Source: Bacillota bacterium (GTDB taxonomy: Bacteria > Bacillota > Clostridia > Acetivibrionales > DTU013). From it: a DNA stretch of 64,000 nt. Shown here one piece after another: positions 1-8,344 of this stretch. Both the position numbers and the translations under genes were made by a program. The stretch is from assembly GCA_023412915.1 (NCBI GenBank), contig JAEZRE010000014.1, positions 186,001 to 250,000 of the forward strand, read 5' to 3'. The notes beneath the pieces were generated by a model. That model ran no database searches, was not told the DNA's origin, and saw only the letters and a list, made by a program, of their open reading frames with translations. The stretch's first letter is position 1; each line of letters begins with the position of its first letter.

Positions 1-558
1 TGGCAAACCAGCGTGCCGATTTTCAAGAACCCCGTCATCCTGCGGCAGCTTACTATTGCCTTGGGCATACCGCTTGGGCTGGTCGCCCTCATCATCGGGC
101 TTAGCCCGGGCAAAGGCACGGACACCCTGTACGCACTCGTTCTGATCGTGGCATGGCTTGTGCTGGCATGGCTATTTATAATGGCGGTTTACCGGGGCAA
201 ATATGAAGCAGAGTTCGTGCTTGACAGCAAAGGTGCCCTCTGCCGTACACAAGCTGAACAGAAAAAAAAGAACCGGGTAATCAACACACTGAATGTCATA
301 CTAGGCCTGCTTACCGGCAAACCTGCCGTCGCCGGCGTGGGGTTGCTGGCACAGTCACGGCAGAAGGTTCTTATCCGATGGAATCGTATTAGAAAGATAA
401 AATACAAGCCCAAAAGTCACACCATCCTGCTGTACGGTGGCTGGACGGAGCAGATCGCACTGTTCTGCACACAAGATAACTACGCGCTGGTGGAGAAATT
501 TGTCCTTCAGAAAATCCATCGGATGGATGAGGTGAACCGGAATCTGAAGAAATTATGA
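1..558 (+). CDS. unknown two-helix membrane protein, 5' end cut by the window
   Basis: I do not recognise the family. The frame is open to base 1, so the true start probably lies outside the window; a GTG at 13 could also serve. Two hydrophobic segments lie near residues 12-31 and 38-58 (counted from that GTG), followed by a basic cytoplasmic-looking tail of about 120 residues containing a KKKNR cluster and a second mildly hydrophobic stretch near residues 93-112. The layout (two helices, then a soluble domain with alternating beta-like strands such as KVLIRWNRIRKIKYKP) resembles small PH-like membrane proteins, but that is only an impression. No partner gene is visible. Confidence 0.6.
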   Translation, partial: WQTSVPIFKNPVILRQLTIALGIPLGLVALIIGLSPGKGTDTLYALVLIVAWLVLAWLFIMAVYRGKYEAEFVLDSKGALCRTQAEQKKKNRVINTLNVILGLLTGKPAVAGVGLLAQSRQKVLIRWNRIRKIKYKPKSHTILLYGGWTEQIALFCTQDNYALVEKFVLQKIHRMDEVNRNLKKL

Positions 559-720
559 AGTACTGAATGGACTCTTGATGCTCCCGATATAGTTAGCGTA
601 GACTTGTTCAAAATCTTATCTATCTGCGATTCTCTTTTCGGCAGTCTTGATTTCATGCTTGCATTTTTCGTCTCCTGCCTTGTTCTCGGTCTTGGCGAAA
701 GCTCTGTTACCAGTCAAATA

Positions 721-757
721 ACAAAACCCTGCAAGCTTTAAGCTTGCAGGGTTTTGT
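721..757 (-). terminator. rho-independent terminator of tRNA-Thr
   Basis: A perfect 17-bp inverted repeat (721-737 and 741-757) with a 3-nt loop. The outer pairs are A/T-rich, so reading on the minus strand the hairpin ends in a GTTTTGT-type tract. It begins two bases after the tRNA CCA end. Confidence 0.8.
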
Positions 758-758
758 T

Positions 759-834
759 TGGAGCCAACTGCCGGATTCGAACCGGCGACCTGCGCATTAC
801 GAATGCGCTGCTCTACCAACTGAGCCAAGTTGGC
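759..834 (-). tRNA. tRNA-Thr (anticodon CGU)
   Basis: The minus strand folds as a cloverleaf: acceptor GCCAACT pairs with AGTTGGC, the D-arm contains GCTCAGTTGGTAGAGC, the anticodon stem is GCGCA/TGCGC with loop TTCGTAA (anticodon CGT), and the T-arm contains GGTTCGAATCC. Discriminator U and an encoded CCA follow. A strong terminator lies immediately downstream. Confidence 0.95.
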
Positions 835-963
835 GTTTATAATTGCGCAAAAAGAATTATACTCTATAACTCGGAAAAACACAAGAGTTCTTCTTAAATC
901 TTGCATTATAAGATTTTACTATTTTTAAGTTTGCGTGCAAGCTTCAGGCGCACGACCTTTCCT

Positions 964-1085
964 GCAGCCGTTCACTCGCCCAGCAGTCATCCTGAAATGA
1001 CTGTCGCTTCTCGCTTCACCTTTTTTCCGCAGCCGTTCACCCGCCCAGCAGCCGCCTTGAAATCTCAGCCGCTTCGTGCTTGACC
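964..1085. repeat. tandem duplication of the 3' end of the deaminase gene
   Basis: Copy A (964-1020) and copy B (1029-1085) are about 57 bp each with a 65-bp period. Both begin GCAGCCGTTCAC and share most bases. Copy B holds the last codons and stop of the downstream-reading deaminase gene; copy A is a diverged extra copy outside the gene. Confidence 0.75.
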
Positions 1086-2347
1086 CTTTCCTCGTCGATC
1101 GTCTTCAGCTCGCGATGCTCCATCAATATATTACCGTCGACAATCACCGTATCGACGTCGCTTCCCTGCGCCGAATATACGACCGCCGAAAACGGGTCGT
1201 TCATCGGGATGAGATGCGGCTTGTCCGTGTCGAGCAATATCATGTCGGCTTTCATTCCAGCCCTTATAACGCCTGTCTCATTGCCGAAGCCTATAGCGCG
1301 CGCACCATTGACGGTCGCCATCATGAAAGCCTGACGTGCGCTCACAAGTTCTGGATTCTGCGCTGCGCCTTTATGTATAAGCGCTGCTAGATGCATTTCT
1401 TCAAACATGTTCAGGTTGTTGTTGCTGGCGGCTCCGTCGGTGCCCAACGCAACATTCACCCCGGCCTTCTGCATTTCAGGCACGGGCGAGATCCCGCTGC
1501 CGAGCTTTAAATTGCTTGTGGGGTTGTGCGCCGCGTTAACGCCGTACTTTTTAAGCATGGCGATATCTTCATCCGAAATATGCACAAGATGCGCTCCTAT
1601 GACAGGAACGTCAAATATGCCTGTATCGGCGCATATTTCAACAGGCGACTTGCTGTACTTCTCAAAGCTGTCCTTCCGCTCCTTTGCTGTTTCGAGCAAA
1701 TGTATATGAATGCCTGTGCCAAGCCTTTTAGCCAGGTCTGACGCGCCTCTGAGCGAGGCCTGATCGAACAGGTAGGTCGAATGCACCTCAATGTAGACTT
1801 TAATCCTGCCGTTGGAAGAACCGTGCCACTTCCGGTAATACTCCTCGCACTCTTCGAAAACATCGACTGCCTTGAGTTCTCCATCTGAATGGAATTCCAC
1901 CGGGCTTCTTGAAAGATTCGCCCTTATTCCCGACTCCGAGATAGCCTTGGCTGTCGAATCCATATGCAGATACATATCCGCCAATGCCGTCGTACCGCTT
2001 TTGATCATCTCAGCCGCGCCCAGACTGGTTCCCCAGTATATATCCTCGTCGGTGAGCCGGTCTTCCATCGGGAATATTTTATTGAACAGCCATTCGTGCA
2101 GCGGAAGATCGTCGGCCGCATTCCGCATGAGTGTCATCGCGCAATGCGTATGGGCATTCGCAAAGCCTGGCATGGCAAGTCTGTGCCTGCCGCTGATCCT
2201 TTTGCCGGGCTTGAAATCTTCCGGGGCACGACCGGAAGGCACAATGAACGAAATCCTTCCATCGGCTATTCCCATATCGGCATTCTTTATGAATTCGGTC
2301 GCCGGGTCTGCAGTTAATATATCGATGCCTTCAATCAGTATATTCAT
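1037..2347 (-). CDS. mtaD: 5-methylthioadenosine/S-adenosylhomocysteine deaminase
   Basis: Metal-dependent amidohydrolase predicted to deaminate 5'-methylthioadenosine, S-adenosylhomocysteine or adenosine in the cytoplasm. The HxH metal motif is in ANAHTHCAMTLMRN, a further metal histidine is in HIHLLETAKE, and the catalytic Asp region reads GTDGAASNNNLN. Length (436 aa) fits the family. I chose the ATG at 2347 because AGGAGA lies seven bases upstream; a longer reading from 2392 lacks a good ribosome site. It is the last gene of a minus-strand operon behind adenosylhomocysteinase, which supports a SAM by-product recycling role. Substrate preference among MTA, SAH and adenosine cannot be settled from sequence. 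Confidence 0.93.
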   Translation of the reverse strand: MNILIEGIDILTADPATEFIKNADMGIADGRISFIVPSGRAPEDFKPGKRISGRHRLAMPGFANAHTHCAMTLMRNAADDLPLHEWLFNKIFPMEDRLTDEDIYWGTSLGAAEMIKSGTTALADMYLHMDSTAKAISESGIRANLSRSPVEFHSDGELKAVDVFEECEEYYRKWHGSSNGRIKVYIEVHSTYLFDQASLRGASDLAKRLGTGIHIHLLETAKERKDSFEKYSKSPVEICADTGIFDVPVIGAHLVHISDEDIAMLKKYGVNAAHNPTSNLKLGSGISPVPEMQKAGVNVALGTDGAASNNNLNMFEEMHLAALIHKGAAQNPELVSARQAFMMATVNGARAIGFGNETGVIRAGMKADMILLDTDKPHLIPMNDPFSAVVYSAQGSDVDTVIVDGNILMEHRELKTIDEERVKHEAAEISRRLLGG

Positions 2348-2449
2348 TCGATTTCTCCTGGTTTTCATACTGGCAAAACCGCCCCCGGTCAAAATGACAG
2401 GGGGCAGTTAATATGCCAGGTTAATGCGCGTTCCGATTCAAAATTATTA

Positions 2450-3712
2450 TCAGGTTCCACTCTCCCAGGAGGACAGGTATTTCTCCTGTTCTTCCGTGAG
2501 GACGTCTATCGAAACGGCCATGGATTCGAGCTTCAGCTTCGCTATTTCATGGTCGAGCTCGCCCGGCAGCAGGTAAACCTTTTTGTCCATGCTTTTATTG
2601 TTCTTGACGATATATTCCGCGCCCAGCGCCTGGTTTGCGAAGCTCATGTCCATAACCACGGCAGGGTGTCCTTCGGCGGCGGCGAGATTGAGCAGCCTGC
2701 CCTCTGCCAGCAGGAACAGCTTACGCCCATCCTTCATAGTGTACTCTTCAACAAAATCACGTACCGTCCTCTTTGAAGCCGACAGCTTCTCGATCGCGCC
2801 TATGTTTATCTCATCGTTGAAGTGGCCGGAATTTGCTATTACCACGCCGTCCTTCGCAAGCTTGATATGCTTTTCGTCAACTACGTTCAGATCGCCCGTT
2901 ACGGTAATGATGATGTCGGCGAAGCTCATTGCGTCTTCGAGCTTCATTACCCTGAAGCCTTCCATTACGGCTTCTATAGCTTTGATGTGATCGACTTCGG
3001 TAACGGTGACATTTGCGCCCATGCCCTTCGCCCTCATCGCCAGCCCTTTTCCGCACCAGCCGTAGCCGCAGACTACTAAATTCTTACCCGCAAGCAGTAT
3101 GTTTGTGGCTCTCTGCAGGCCGTCGAGCGTGCTCTGGCCTGTTCCGTAACGGTTGTCGAAAAGGTGCTTGGTTTCCGACTCGTTGACAGCGATGATCGGA
3201 ATACGCAGCGCTCCGTCCTTTTCCATGCTCTTTAGGCGGATAACGCCTGTAGTGGTTTCCTCGGTCCCCCCTATTACGTTTTTCAGGTGGGTTTCAGCGT
3301 AATCCTTGTGGAGAAGCCCGACAAGATCACAGCCGTCGTCCTGGGTCATATCCGGACCGTGTTCGATTGCAGCCAGAAGGTGCTTGTAGTAAGTATCCCT
3401 GTCCTCGCCCTTCCTGGCGAAAACTGAAATACCGTAATCCTCAACGAGCGAAGCCGCTACGTCATCCTGTGTCGAAAGCGGATTTGAAGCGCAGAGCACG
3501 ATATCCGCTCCGCCTGCCTTCAAGGTTCGCATGAGATTTGCCGTTTCGGTTGTAACGTGCAGGCAGCAGCTCATTTTTATTCCGGCAAGCGGTTTTTCCT
3601 TTTCAAATCTTTCTCTGATCATTTTCAAAACGGGCATCTGGTTGTCCGCCCATTCGATCCTCAATTTGCCCCTCGGCGCTAAAGCATTGTCCTTGATATC
3701 GCATTTTACCAT
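2450..3712 (-). CDS. ahcY: adenosylhomocysteinase (S-adenosylhomocysteine hydrolase)
   Basis: Cytoplasmic NAD-dependent enzyme that reversibly splits S-adenosylhomocysteine into adenosine and homocysteine. Visible hallmarks are SCCLHVTTETANL near the N-terminus, the active-site stretch NESETKHLFDNRYGTGQS, and the Rossmann motif VVCGYGWCGKG. At 420 aa it is the shorter form of the family, lacking the insertion of longer homologues. It sits 102 bp upstream of mtaD and downstream of the HTH-methyltransferase, all on the minus strand, making a compact SAH-clearing unit. Confidence 0.96.
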   Translation of the reverse strand: MVKCDIKDNALAPRGKLRIEWADNQMPVLKMIRERFEKEKPLAGIKMSCCLHVTTETANLMRTLKAGGADIVLCASNPLSTQDDVAASLVEDYGISVFARKGEDRDTYYKHLLAAIEHGPDMTQDDGCDLVGLLHKDYAETHLKNVIGGTEETTTGVIRLKSMEKDGALRIPIIAVNESETKHLFDNRYGTGQSTLDGLQRATNILLAGKNLVVCGYGWCGKGLAMRAKGMGANVTVTEVDHIKAIEAVMEGFRVMKLEDAMSFADIIITVTGDLNVVDEKHIKLAKDGVVIANSGHFNDEINIGAIEKLSASKRTVRDFVEEYTMKDGRKLFLLAEGRLLNLAAAEGHPAVVMDMSFANQALGAEYIVKNNKSMDKKVYLLPGELDHEIAKLKLESMAVSIDVLTEEQEKYLSSWESGT

Positions 3713-3835
3713 AGGTATTACCCTCCCGATTTTTTTATATCTATTCTCAGATTCTGTTCCGATTCGTACTTTATTTGTTCCTTGGCCTGATTGTCAGCGT
3801 TTACTGTATTATTAGATTACCCCGTTCAATAAGTT

Positions 3836-4636
3836 TTATTTTTCGGCGACCAGTATGAATATGCCGTCGTCTCCTTTTTTAGATGTTGCCTTCTTACCGA
3901 CCGTATCTATCTGTACATTTTTGAAACCGGATTTTACGAACCATTCCTTGACCGTATTATGTGAAAAGCCCTGCCAGACGTCATGCATCCTCTCCTTGAA
4001 CTCGATGTTGCCGTGTTCCTTCAGATCTGCAAGAAACACCCTCCCGCCCGGCTTCAATACCCTGTACATCTCTCTTACCGCCAGTATTGGTTCTTCGATG
4101 TGATGCAGGAACATGTTCGAACAGACGAGATCCGTGCTTTCCTCCGCGAGCGGAAGATCACAGCCGTCGCCCTCGACTGTCCTTATGTTTGACAAACCTT
4201 CCTGCGCGGCTTTTTTATTCAGCTCCTTGAGCATTTCACCCGATATATCCACGGCAATAACCTTTTTAACCTTGGGTGAAACGGCCCGCGAAAGATAACC
4301 GTCGCCTGCACCAAGGTCCGCCAGAGTTATGCCGGCGTTCAGCAGTCCTGTTCCGAGCAGTCTGCCTATCACCGCCTCATCGTAAAAATCCCCGCGCATG
4401 TTCTCCCATTCGGGCGCAACACTGTCGAAAAACTCCCTGGAATCGCTGTCGCTGGAGGAATACTGCATTGAATCCCCCGATGAGAGCCACTGTATGAGCG
4501 CTTGCCTGCTAAAACGCCATTCCCTGCCTATTTTTCTTGCAGGGACCTTTTCTTCCTTAAGCAGCTTTATGAACGTCTTTATGCTGACGTTGAACAGTTC
4601 TGCGGCCTCTTCCATATTGAGTATTTCTTTTTCCAT
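3836..4636 (-). CDS. fusion of an excisionase-type HTH domain and a SAM methyltransferase
   Basis: Residues about 5-52 match the excisionase/MerR-like DNA-binding fold (MEEAAELFNVSIKTFIKLLKEE, then GREWRFSRQALIQWL). After a Ser/Asp-rich linker, residues about 70-260 form a class I methyltransferase with motif I LADLGAGDGYLSRAV, motif II VIAVDIS and motif IV-like LVCSNMFLHHIEEP. It lies just upstream of ahcY and mtaD, the enzymes that remove the methylation product SAH. A DNA-binding module fused to a SAM-binding domain in this position suggests a regulator that senses SAM/SAH, or a methyltransferase that controls its own operon; this is inference. The substrate is unknown. The start ATG follows a GGGAGAAA-type ribosome site. 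Confidence 0.85.
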   Translation of the reverse strand: MEKEILNMEEAAELFNVSIKTFIKLLKEEKVPARKIGREWRFSRQALIQWLSSGDSMQYSSSDSDSREFFDSVAPEWENMRGDFYDEAVIGRLLGTGLLNAGITLADLGAGDGYLSRAVSPKVKKVIAVDISGEMLKELNKKAAQEGLSNIRTVEGDGCDLPLAEESTDLVCSNMFLHHIEEPILAVREMYRVLKPGGRVFLADLKEHGNIEFKERMHDVWQGFSHNTVKEWFVKSGFKNVQIDTVGKKATSKKGDDGIFILVAEK

Positions 4637-4763
4637 GGCAGATTTCTCCCTTTCTTTTATTATTTTACCTCAACAGGTCATCATTATCAACATCCATTTT
4701 CATTTATATTCATTGCATATACATCTTTTTTATATTTAAATTCACCAATGAAACATGGAACAT

Positions 4764-4853
4764 GGGGACGGTTCTTTGACGAAATGCAGGGACGGTTCTT
4801 TTGTTTCGTTTTGCCTGCGAGGAAAACGAAACAAAAGAACCGTCCCTGCGTTT
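4764..4853. repeat. REP-like palindromic element with a flanking half unit
   Basis: A long near-perfect inverted repeat: left arm 4782-4812, ten-base loop, right arm 4823-4853. The arm begins with GGGACGGTTCTTTTG. A second copy of GGGACGGTTCTTT lies directly upstream (4765-4777). From memory, similar GGGACGGTTCT motifs are scattered in clostridial genomes, often near REP-associated tyrosine transposases; no such transposase is present here. Confidence 0.7.
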
Positions 4854-4938
4854 CAATATGAAATTTATTGATTAAATAACTTTTATAGTTGATAATAAAT
4901 AATGAAGAAAAAATTACTAGGAATGAGGGGCTGATAAA

Positions 4939-5604
4939 ATGGATGTCAGAAAAATACTGGCGGCTGTCGATCACACGCTACTCGCTCAAACAGCCGGCTG
5001 GGAACAGATAAGACAGATCTGCGACGAAGGTATCGAATACGGAACGGCTTCTGTTTGCATTCCGCCTTCCTTTGTGAAAAGAGCAAAGGAATATGCTGGA
5101 GAAAAGCTTGCAATATGCACGGTTATAGGCTTTCCAAACGGATATTCCACTACGGCGGCAAAGGTCTGCGAGACCAGGGACGCCATAGCAAACGGAGCCG
5201 ATGAGATCGATATGGTCATCAACCTTGGCGACCTGAAGGATAAACGCTACGATGTTGTTTTAAATGAGATAAAAAGCATCAAATCGGCCTGCGGCGGCAA
5301 GTTGCTGAAGGTTATCATCGAAACCTGCCTCCTGACCGACGATGAAAAAATAAAAATGTGTCAGATAGTAACCGAAGCAGGCGCAGACTTCATAAAAACA
5401 TCGACAGGCTTTTCGACCGCCGGGGCAAATGAAGCAGATCTCAGGCTCTTTGCGGCAAATGTCGGCGAGGGTGTCAGGATAAAAGCCGCCGGCGGAATAA
5501 AGAGTCTCGAAACCGCAGAGCTTTTTATGGAGATCGGAGCATCAAGACTGGGTACCAGTTCAGTTATAAAACTTATTAAAAATAAAGAAGTTCAGGGATA
5601 TTAA
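4939..5604 (+). CDS. deoC: deoxyribose-phosphate aldolase
   Basis: Class I aldolase that cleaves 2-deoxyribose-5-phosphate to glyceraldehyde-3-phosphate and acetaldehyde, the last step of deoxynucleoside breakdown. The Schiff-base lysine is K153 in FIKTSTGF; the N-terminal DHTLL and the NGADEIDMVIN segments are typical, and a second conserved lysine lies in VRIKAAGGI. Length (221 aa) is normal. The ATG at 4939 is preceded by GAGGGGCTGAT. It opens a plus-strand cluster with deoD 26 bp downstream. Confidence 0.96.
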   Translation: MDVRKILAAVDHTLLAQTAGWEQIRQICDEGIEYGTASVCIPPSFVKRAKEYAGEKLAICTVIGFPNGYSTTAAKVCETRDAIANGADEIDMVINLGDLKDKRYDVVLNEIKSIKSACGGKLLKVIIETCLLTDDEKIKMCQIVTEAGADFIKTSTGFSTAGANEADLRLFAANVGEGVRIKAAGGIKSLETAELFMEIGASRLGTSSVIKLIKNKEVQGY

Positions 5605-5630
5605 TATAAAGATAAAAGGAGATTTTAATT

Positions 5631-6338
5631 ATGCCTATTCCAACACCACATATATCAGCTGACAAGAATGATTTTGCCAAAACCGTACTTATGCCCGGCG
5701 ATCCGCTTCGTTCGAAATATATCGCCGAAACCTACCTTGATTCGCCCGTGCTGGTTAATAATATACGCGGAATTCAGGGTTATACCGGGACATACAAGGG
5801 CAAGAAGGTCTCGGTAATGGCAAGCGGCATGGGCATGCCGTCGATGGGCATCTATTCGTATGAGCTTTTCAACTTCTACGATGTCGATAACATCATACGT
5901 ATCGGCAGCGCAGGAGCAATCCACCCCGATCTGAAACTGCGCGACATCGTTATCGGCCTCGGCGCCTGCACGAATTCGAGCTACGCCGCCCAGTACCGGC
6001 TGCCCGGCACGTTCGCCCCGATTGCCAGCTTTAACCTTGCTTTGAAGGCTTATGAAACTGCAAAGCGTATGGGTATCACGTTGAAGATGGGCAATGTCTA
6101 CTCGAGCGACACGTTCTACGACGATTCGCTGAGTCTGGGCGAATGGCAGAAAATGAACGTACTTGCCGTTGAGATGGAATCCGCGGCTTTGTATATGAAC
6201 GCGGCAAGAGCCGGCAAAAACGCGCTTTGCATCTGCACCATTTCCGATTGCCCGCTTACGGGCGGTGAAGAATGCTCCGCCGAGGAAAGACAGCTGACCT
6301 TCACCCAGATGATGGAGATCGCTCTTGAAATAGCTTAG
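5631..6338 (+). CDS. deoD: purine-nucleoside phosphorylase, DeoD type
   Basis: Hexameric-type (NP-I family) phosphorylase that converts purine (deoxy)nucleosides and phosphate to base plus (deoxy)ribose-1-phosphate. Recognisable segments are TPHISA at the N-terminus, VLMPGDPLRSKYIAE (phosphate binding), ASGMGMPSMGIYSYEL, RIGSAGAI and VEMESAALY; the catalytic Asp lies in TISDCPL. AAAAGGAG lies eight bases upstream of the start. It follows deoC in the same operon. A second, unrelated-fold-subtype purine phosphorylase is at 16622-17449. Confidence 0.95.
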   Translation: MPIPTPHISADKNDFAKTVLMPGDPLRSKYIAETYLDSPVLVNNIRGIQGYTGTYKGKKVSVMASGMGMPSMGIYSYELFNFYDVDNIIRIGSAGAIHPDLKLRDIVIGLGACTNSSYAAQYRLPGTFAPIASFNLALKAYETAKRMGITLKMGNVYSSDTFYDDSLSLGEWQKMNVLAVEMESAALYMNAARAGKNALCICTISDCPLTGGEECSAEERQLTFTQMMEIALEIA

Positions 6339-6342
6339 AGTA

Positions 6343-6440
6343 GTATGTTTAGCGCCCTTGAGGCGCGGATTTCATCTAAACCATTCATAAGGCAGAATGT
6401 TTAGCGCCTTCAGGCGCGGATTTCATTTAAAACATTCAAA
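6343..6440. repeat. two tandem 49-bp units with small hairpins, deoD-deoB gap
   Basis: Two near-identical units each read as ATGTTTAGCGCC..GGCGCGGATTTCAT followed by TAAAnCATTCA. Each carries a small GCGCC/GGCGC hairpin. They fill the gap between deoD and the next gene and end at its ribosome-binding site. Confidence 0.75.
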
Positions 6441-6451
6441 GGATGATGAAA

Positions 6452-8107
6452 ATGGGAGTTAAAAGAGTTTTTCTGATAGTACTCGACAGCTTCGGTATAG
6501 GAGAACTGCCCGACGCCGGACTATACGGCGATGTGGGCAGCAACACGCTCAACGCCGTTGCGGCGAGTGAGAAGTTTAACACACCCAACCTTGCAAGACT
6601 CGGACTTTTCAATATCGACGGAGTTAACTGCAGAGAACCGTATAAAAACCCGATCGGCGCTTTTGCCCGCATGTCGGAACGTTCGAAGGGCAAGGATACG
6701 ACAATCGGACATTGGGAAATCTCAGGCATCGTATCGGATCGTCCCCTTCCGACCTATCCCCACGGCTTCCCCCAGGATGTCCTGGATAAGTTTACCGAGG
6801 CAACAGGCAGGAAGGTTTTATGCAACAAGCCCTATTCCGGAACGGATGTAATTAGGGACTACGGAAGGGAACATGTGGAGACGGGCGCCCTCATAGTATA
6901 CACGTCCGCGGACAGCGTATTCCAGATTGCAGCCCACGAGGAGGTCGTTCCACTTGAAAAGCTGTATGAATATTGTCAGACAGCGCGAAACATACTAACC
7001 GGCGAACATGGTGTCGGCAGGGTCATTGCGCGCCCGTTCACCGGAACGTATCCCGATTTCAAAAGGACCTCGAACAGGCATGATTTTTCCATCGAGCCTC
7101 CCCGCCCCACCATGCTCGATTATCTGAAAGCCGGCGGTTATGAGGTCATTGCCGTTGGAAAGATAAATGACATCTTTTCCGGCAAAGGGGTATCTCAAAG
7201 TATAAAGTCCGCCAATAACAGCGAAGGTATGGCCCGTACAATGGAGCTGCTGGACCGGGATTTCAACGGTATCTGCTTTACGAACCTTGTCGATTTCGAT
7301 ATGCTCTACGGCCACCGGAACGACGTCGAAGGCTACGCGGCGGCGCTGACCGCTTTCGATATCTGGCTCGAAGGCTTTATGGAAAAGCTGCATAAGGATG
7401 ACGTCCTCATAATTACGGCCGATCACGGCTGTGACCCAGCTACGGAAAGCACCGACCATTCCAGGGAGTACACCCCCCTGCTTGTATACGGCGACGCTGT
7501 CGCGCCTGCCGTCAATGCCGGTACCAGGAGCTGCTTCAGCGATATATCGGCTACCATACTCGACATGTTTGGAGCATATGGACTTTCGGACGGTCAAAGC
7601 ATGCTGCCCTTGATAATGAAGCAGCCGGCCGCGACCGATTCGCAGGCATTCGCCGGAACTGACGCGAAAGCGTCCGACCGGATAGATATACAAAAACTTG
7701 TTGCTTTGGCTTTCGAGGCCAAAAGCAGGTCGTATTCCCCCTATTCTAATTTCGCAGTGGGAGCTGCTTTGCTTACGAAAAGCGGAAAGGTATATCTTGG
7801 CTGCAACATTGAAAACGCGGCCTATACTCCCACCAATTGCGCCGAAAGGACGGCCTTCTTCAAGGCAGTGTCGGAAGGCGAACGTGAATTTGAAGCAATA
7901 GCAATTGCCGCAGGCCCAACGGACGGAAGAGCCTACGACAAATTCTGCACTCCTTGCGGCGTATGCCGCCAGGTTATGATGGAATTCTGCGATCCGGATA
8001 CTTTCGAGATAACTATTTCGAAAAGCCTGAATGACCATAGGACATATACTTTGAAGGACCTGCTCCCCTACGGTTTCGGGCCTTTGGATATGAAGCCTGA
8101 CGTCTGA
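6452..8107 (+). CDS. deoB-cdd: phosphopentomutase fused to cytidine deaminase
   Basis: Two complete enzymes in one reading frame. Residues about 1-390 are phosphopentomutase (alkaline phosphatase superfamily): VFLIVLDSFGIGELPDA metal site at the N-terminus, GHWEISG with KDTTIG, and the metal ligands in ADHGCDPATESTDHSREY. After a short linker, residues about 415-545 are cytidine deaminase: SYSPYSNFAVGAAL, the zinc/catalytic CNIENAAYTPTNCAERTA, and the second zinc cysteines in CTPCGVCRQ. The ATG at 6452 has AAAGGA eight bases upstream; two earlier ATGs (6443, 6446) are too close to it. The fusion joins conversion of (deoxy)ribose-1-phosphate to the 5-phosphate with cytidine-to-uridine deamination, steps normally encoded by separate genes. 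Confidence 0.93.
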   Translation: MGVKRVFLIVLDSFGIGELPDAGLYGDVGSNTLNAVAASEKFNTPNLARLGLFNIDGVNCREPYKNPIGAFARMSERSKGKDTTIGHWEISGIVSDRPLPTYPHGFPQDVLDKFTEATGRKVLCNKPYSGTDVIRDYGREHVETGALIVYTSADSVFQIAAHEEVVPLEKLYEYCQTARNILTGEHGVGRVIARPFTGTYPDFKRTSNRHDFSIEPPRPTMLDYLKAGGYEVIAVGKINDIFSGKGVSQSIKSANNSEGMARTMELLDRDFNGICFTNLVDFDMLYGHRNDVEGYAAALTAFDIWLEGFMEKLHKDDVLIITADHGCDPATESTDHSREYTPLLVYGDAVAPAVNAGTRSCFSDISATILDMFGAYGLSDGQSMLPLIMKQPAATDSQAFAGTDAKASDRIDIQKLVALAFEAKSRSYSPYSNFAVGAALLTKSGKVYLGCNIENAAYTPTNCAERTAFFKAVSEGEREFEAIAIAAGPTDGRAYDKFCTPCGVCRQVMMEFCDPDTFEITISKSLNDHRTYTLKDLLPYGFGPLDMKPDV

Positions 8108-8108
8108 C

Positions 8109-8281
8109 GGGCTTTGCCGGACGATAGGCAGGCTACTGCCGGACGTCCGACAAGCTTTGGCCGGACGACCGATGTGTCTTGGCCGGCATCGTGCAAGCGT
8201 CTGGCCGTATTGGAGTCGGCTTCACACAAGGATCCAGTGCTTTTTTGCCGGATGCCGCATAAACATCGCTTGTGTCCGGCA
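8109..8281. repeat. 22-bp degenerate tandem array plus a hairpin in the deoB-cdd to pdp gap
   Basis: The core GCCGGACG or its variants recur at 8116, 8138, 8160, 8182 and 8204, exactly 22 bp apart; the first three are best conserved. A separate hairpin follows (TGCCGGA at 8246-8252 with TCCGGCA at 8275-8281). The 237-bp gap (8108-8344) has no convincing gene of its own. Confidence 0.7.
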
Positions 8282-8344
8282 TCAAACAGGTTATTTCATA
8301 TACCGCCTGGCAAAGCTGTCAGGCAGATTGGGATGGTGAGCCAA

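Noticed and set aside
616..906. Minus-strand open frame of 96 codons
   Set aside because: It reads through tRNA-Thr and its terminator; the NLAQLVEQRIRNAQVAGSNPA stretch is the tRNA read as protein.
4637..4938. Purine riboswitch before deoC
   Set aside because: I looked for the conserved purine riboswitch core in the gap and did not see it; the gap holds the REP-like palindrome instead.
4687..4974. Minus-strand frame of 95 codons upstream of deoC
   Set aside because: It is made of the palindromic repeat and overlaps the deoC start; no conserved content.
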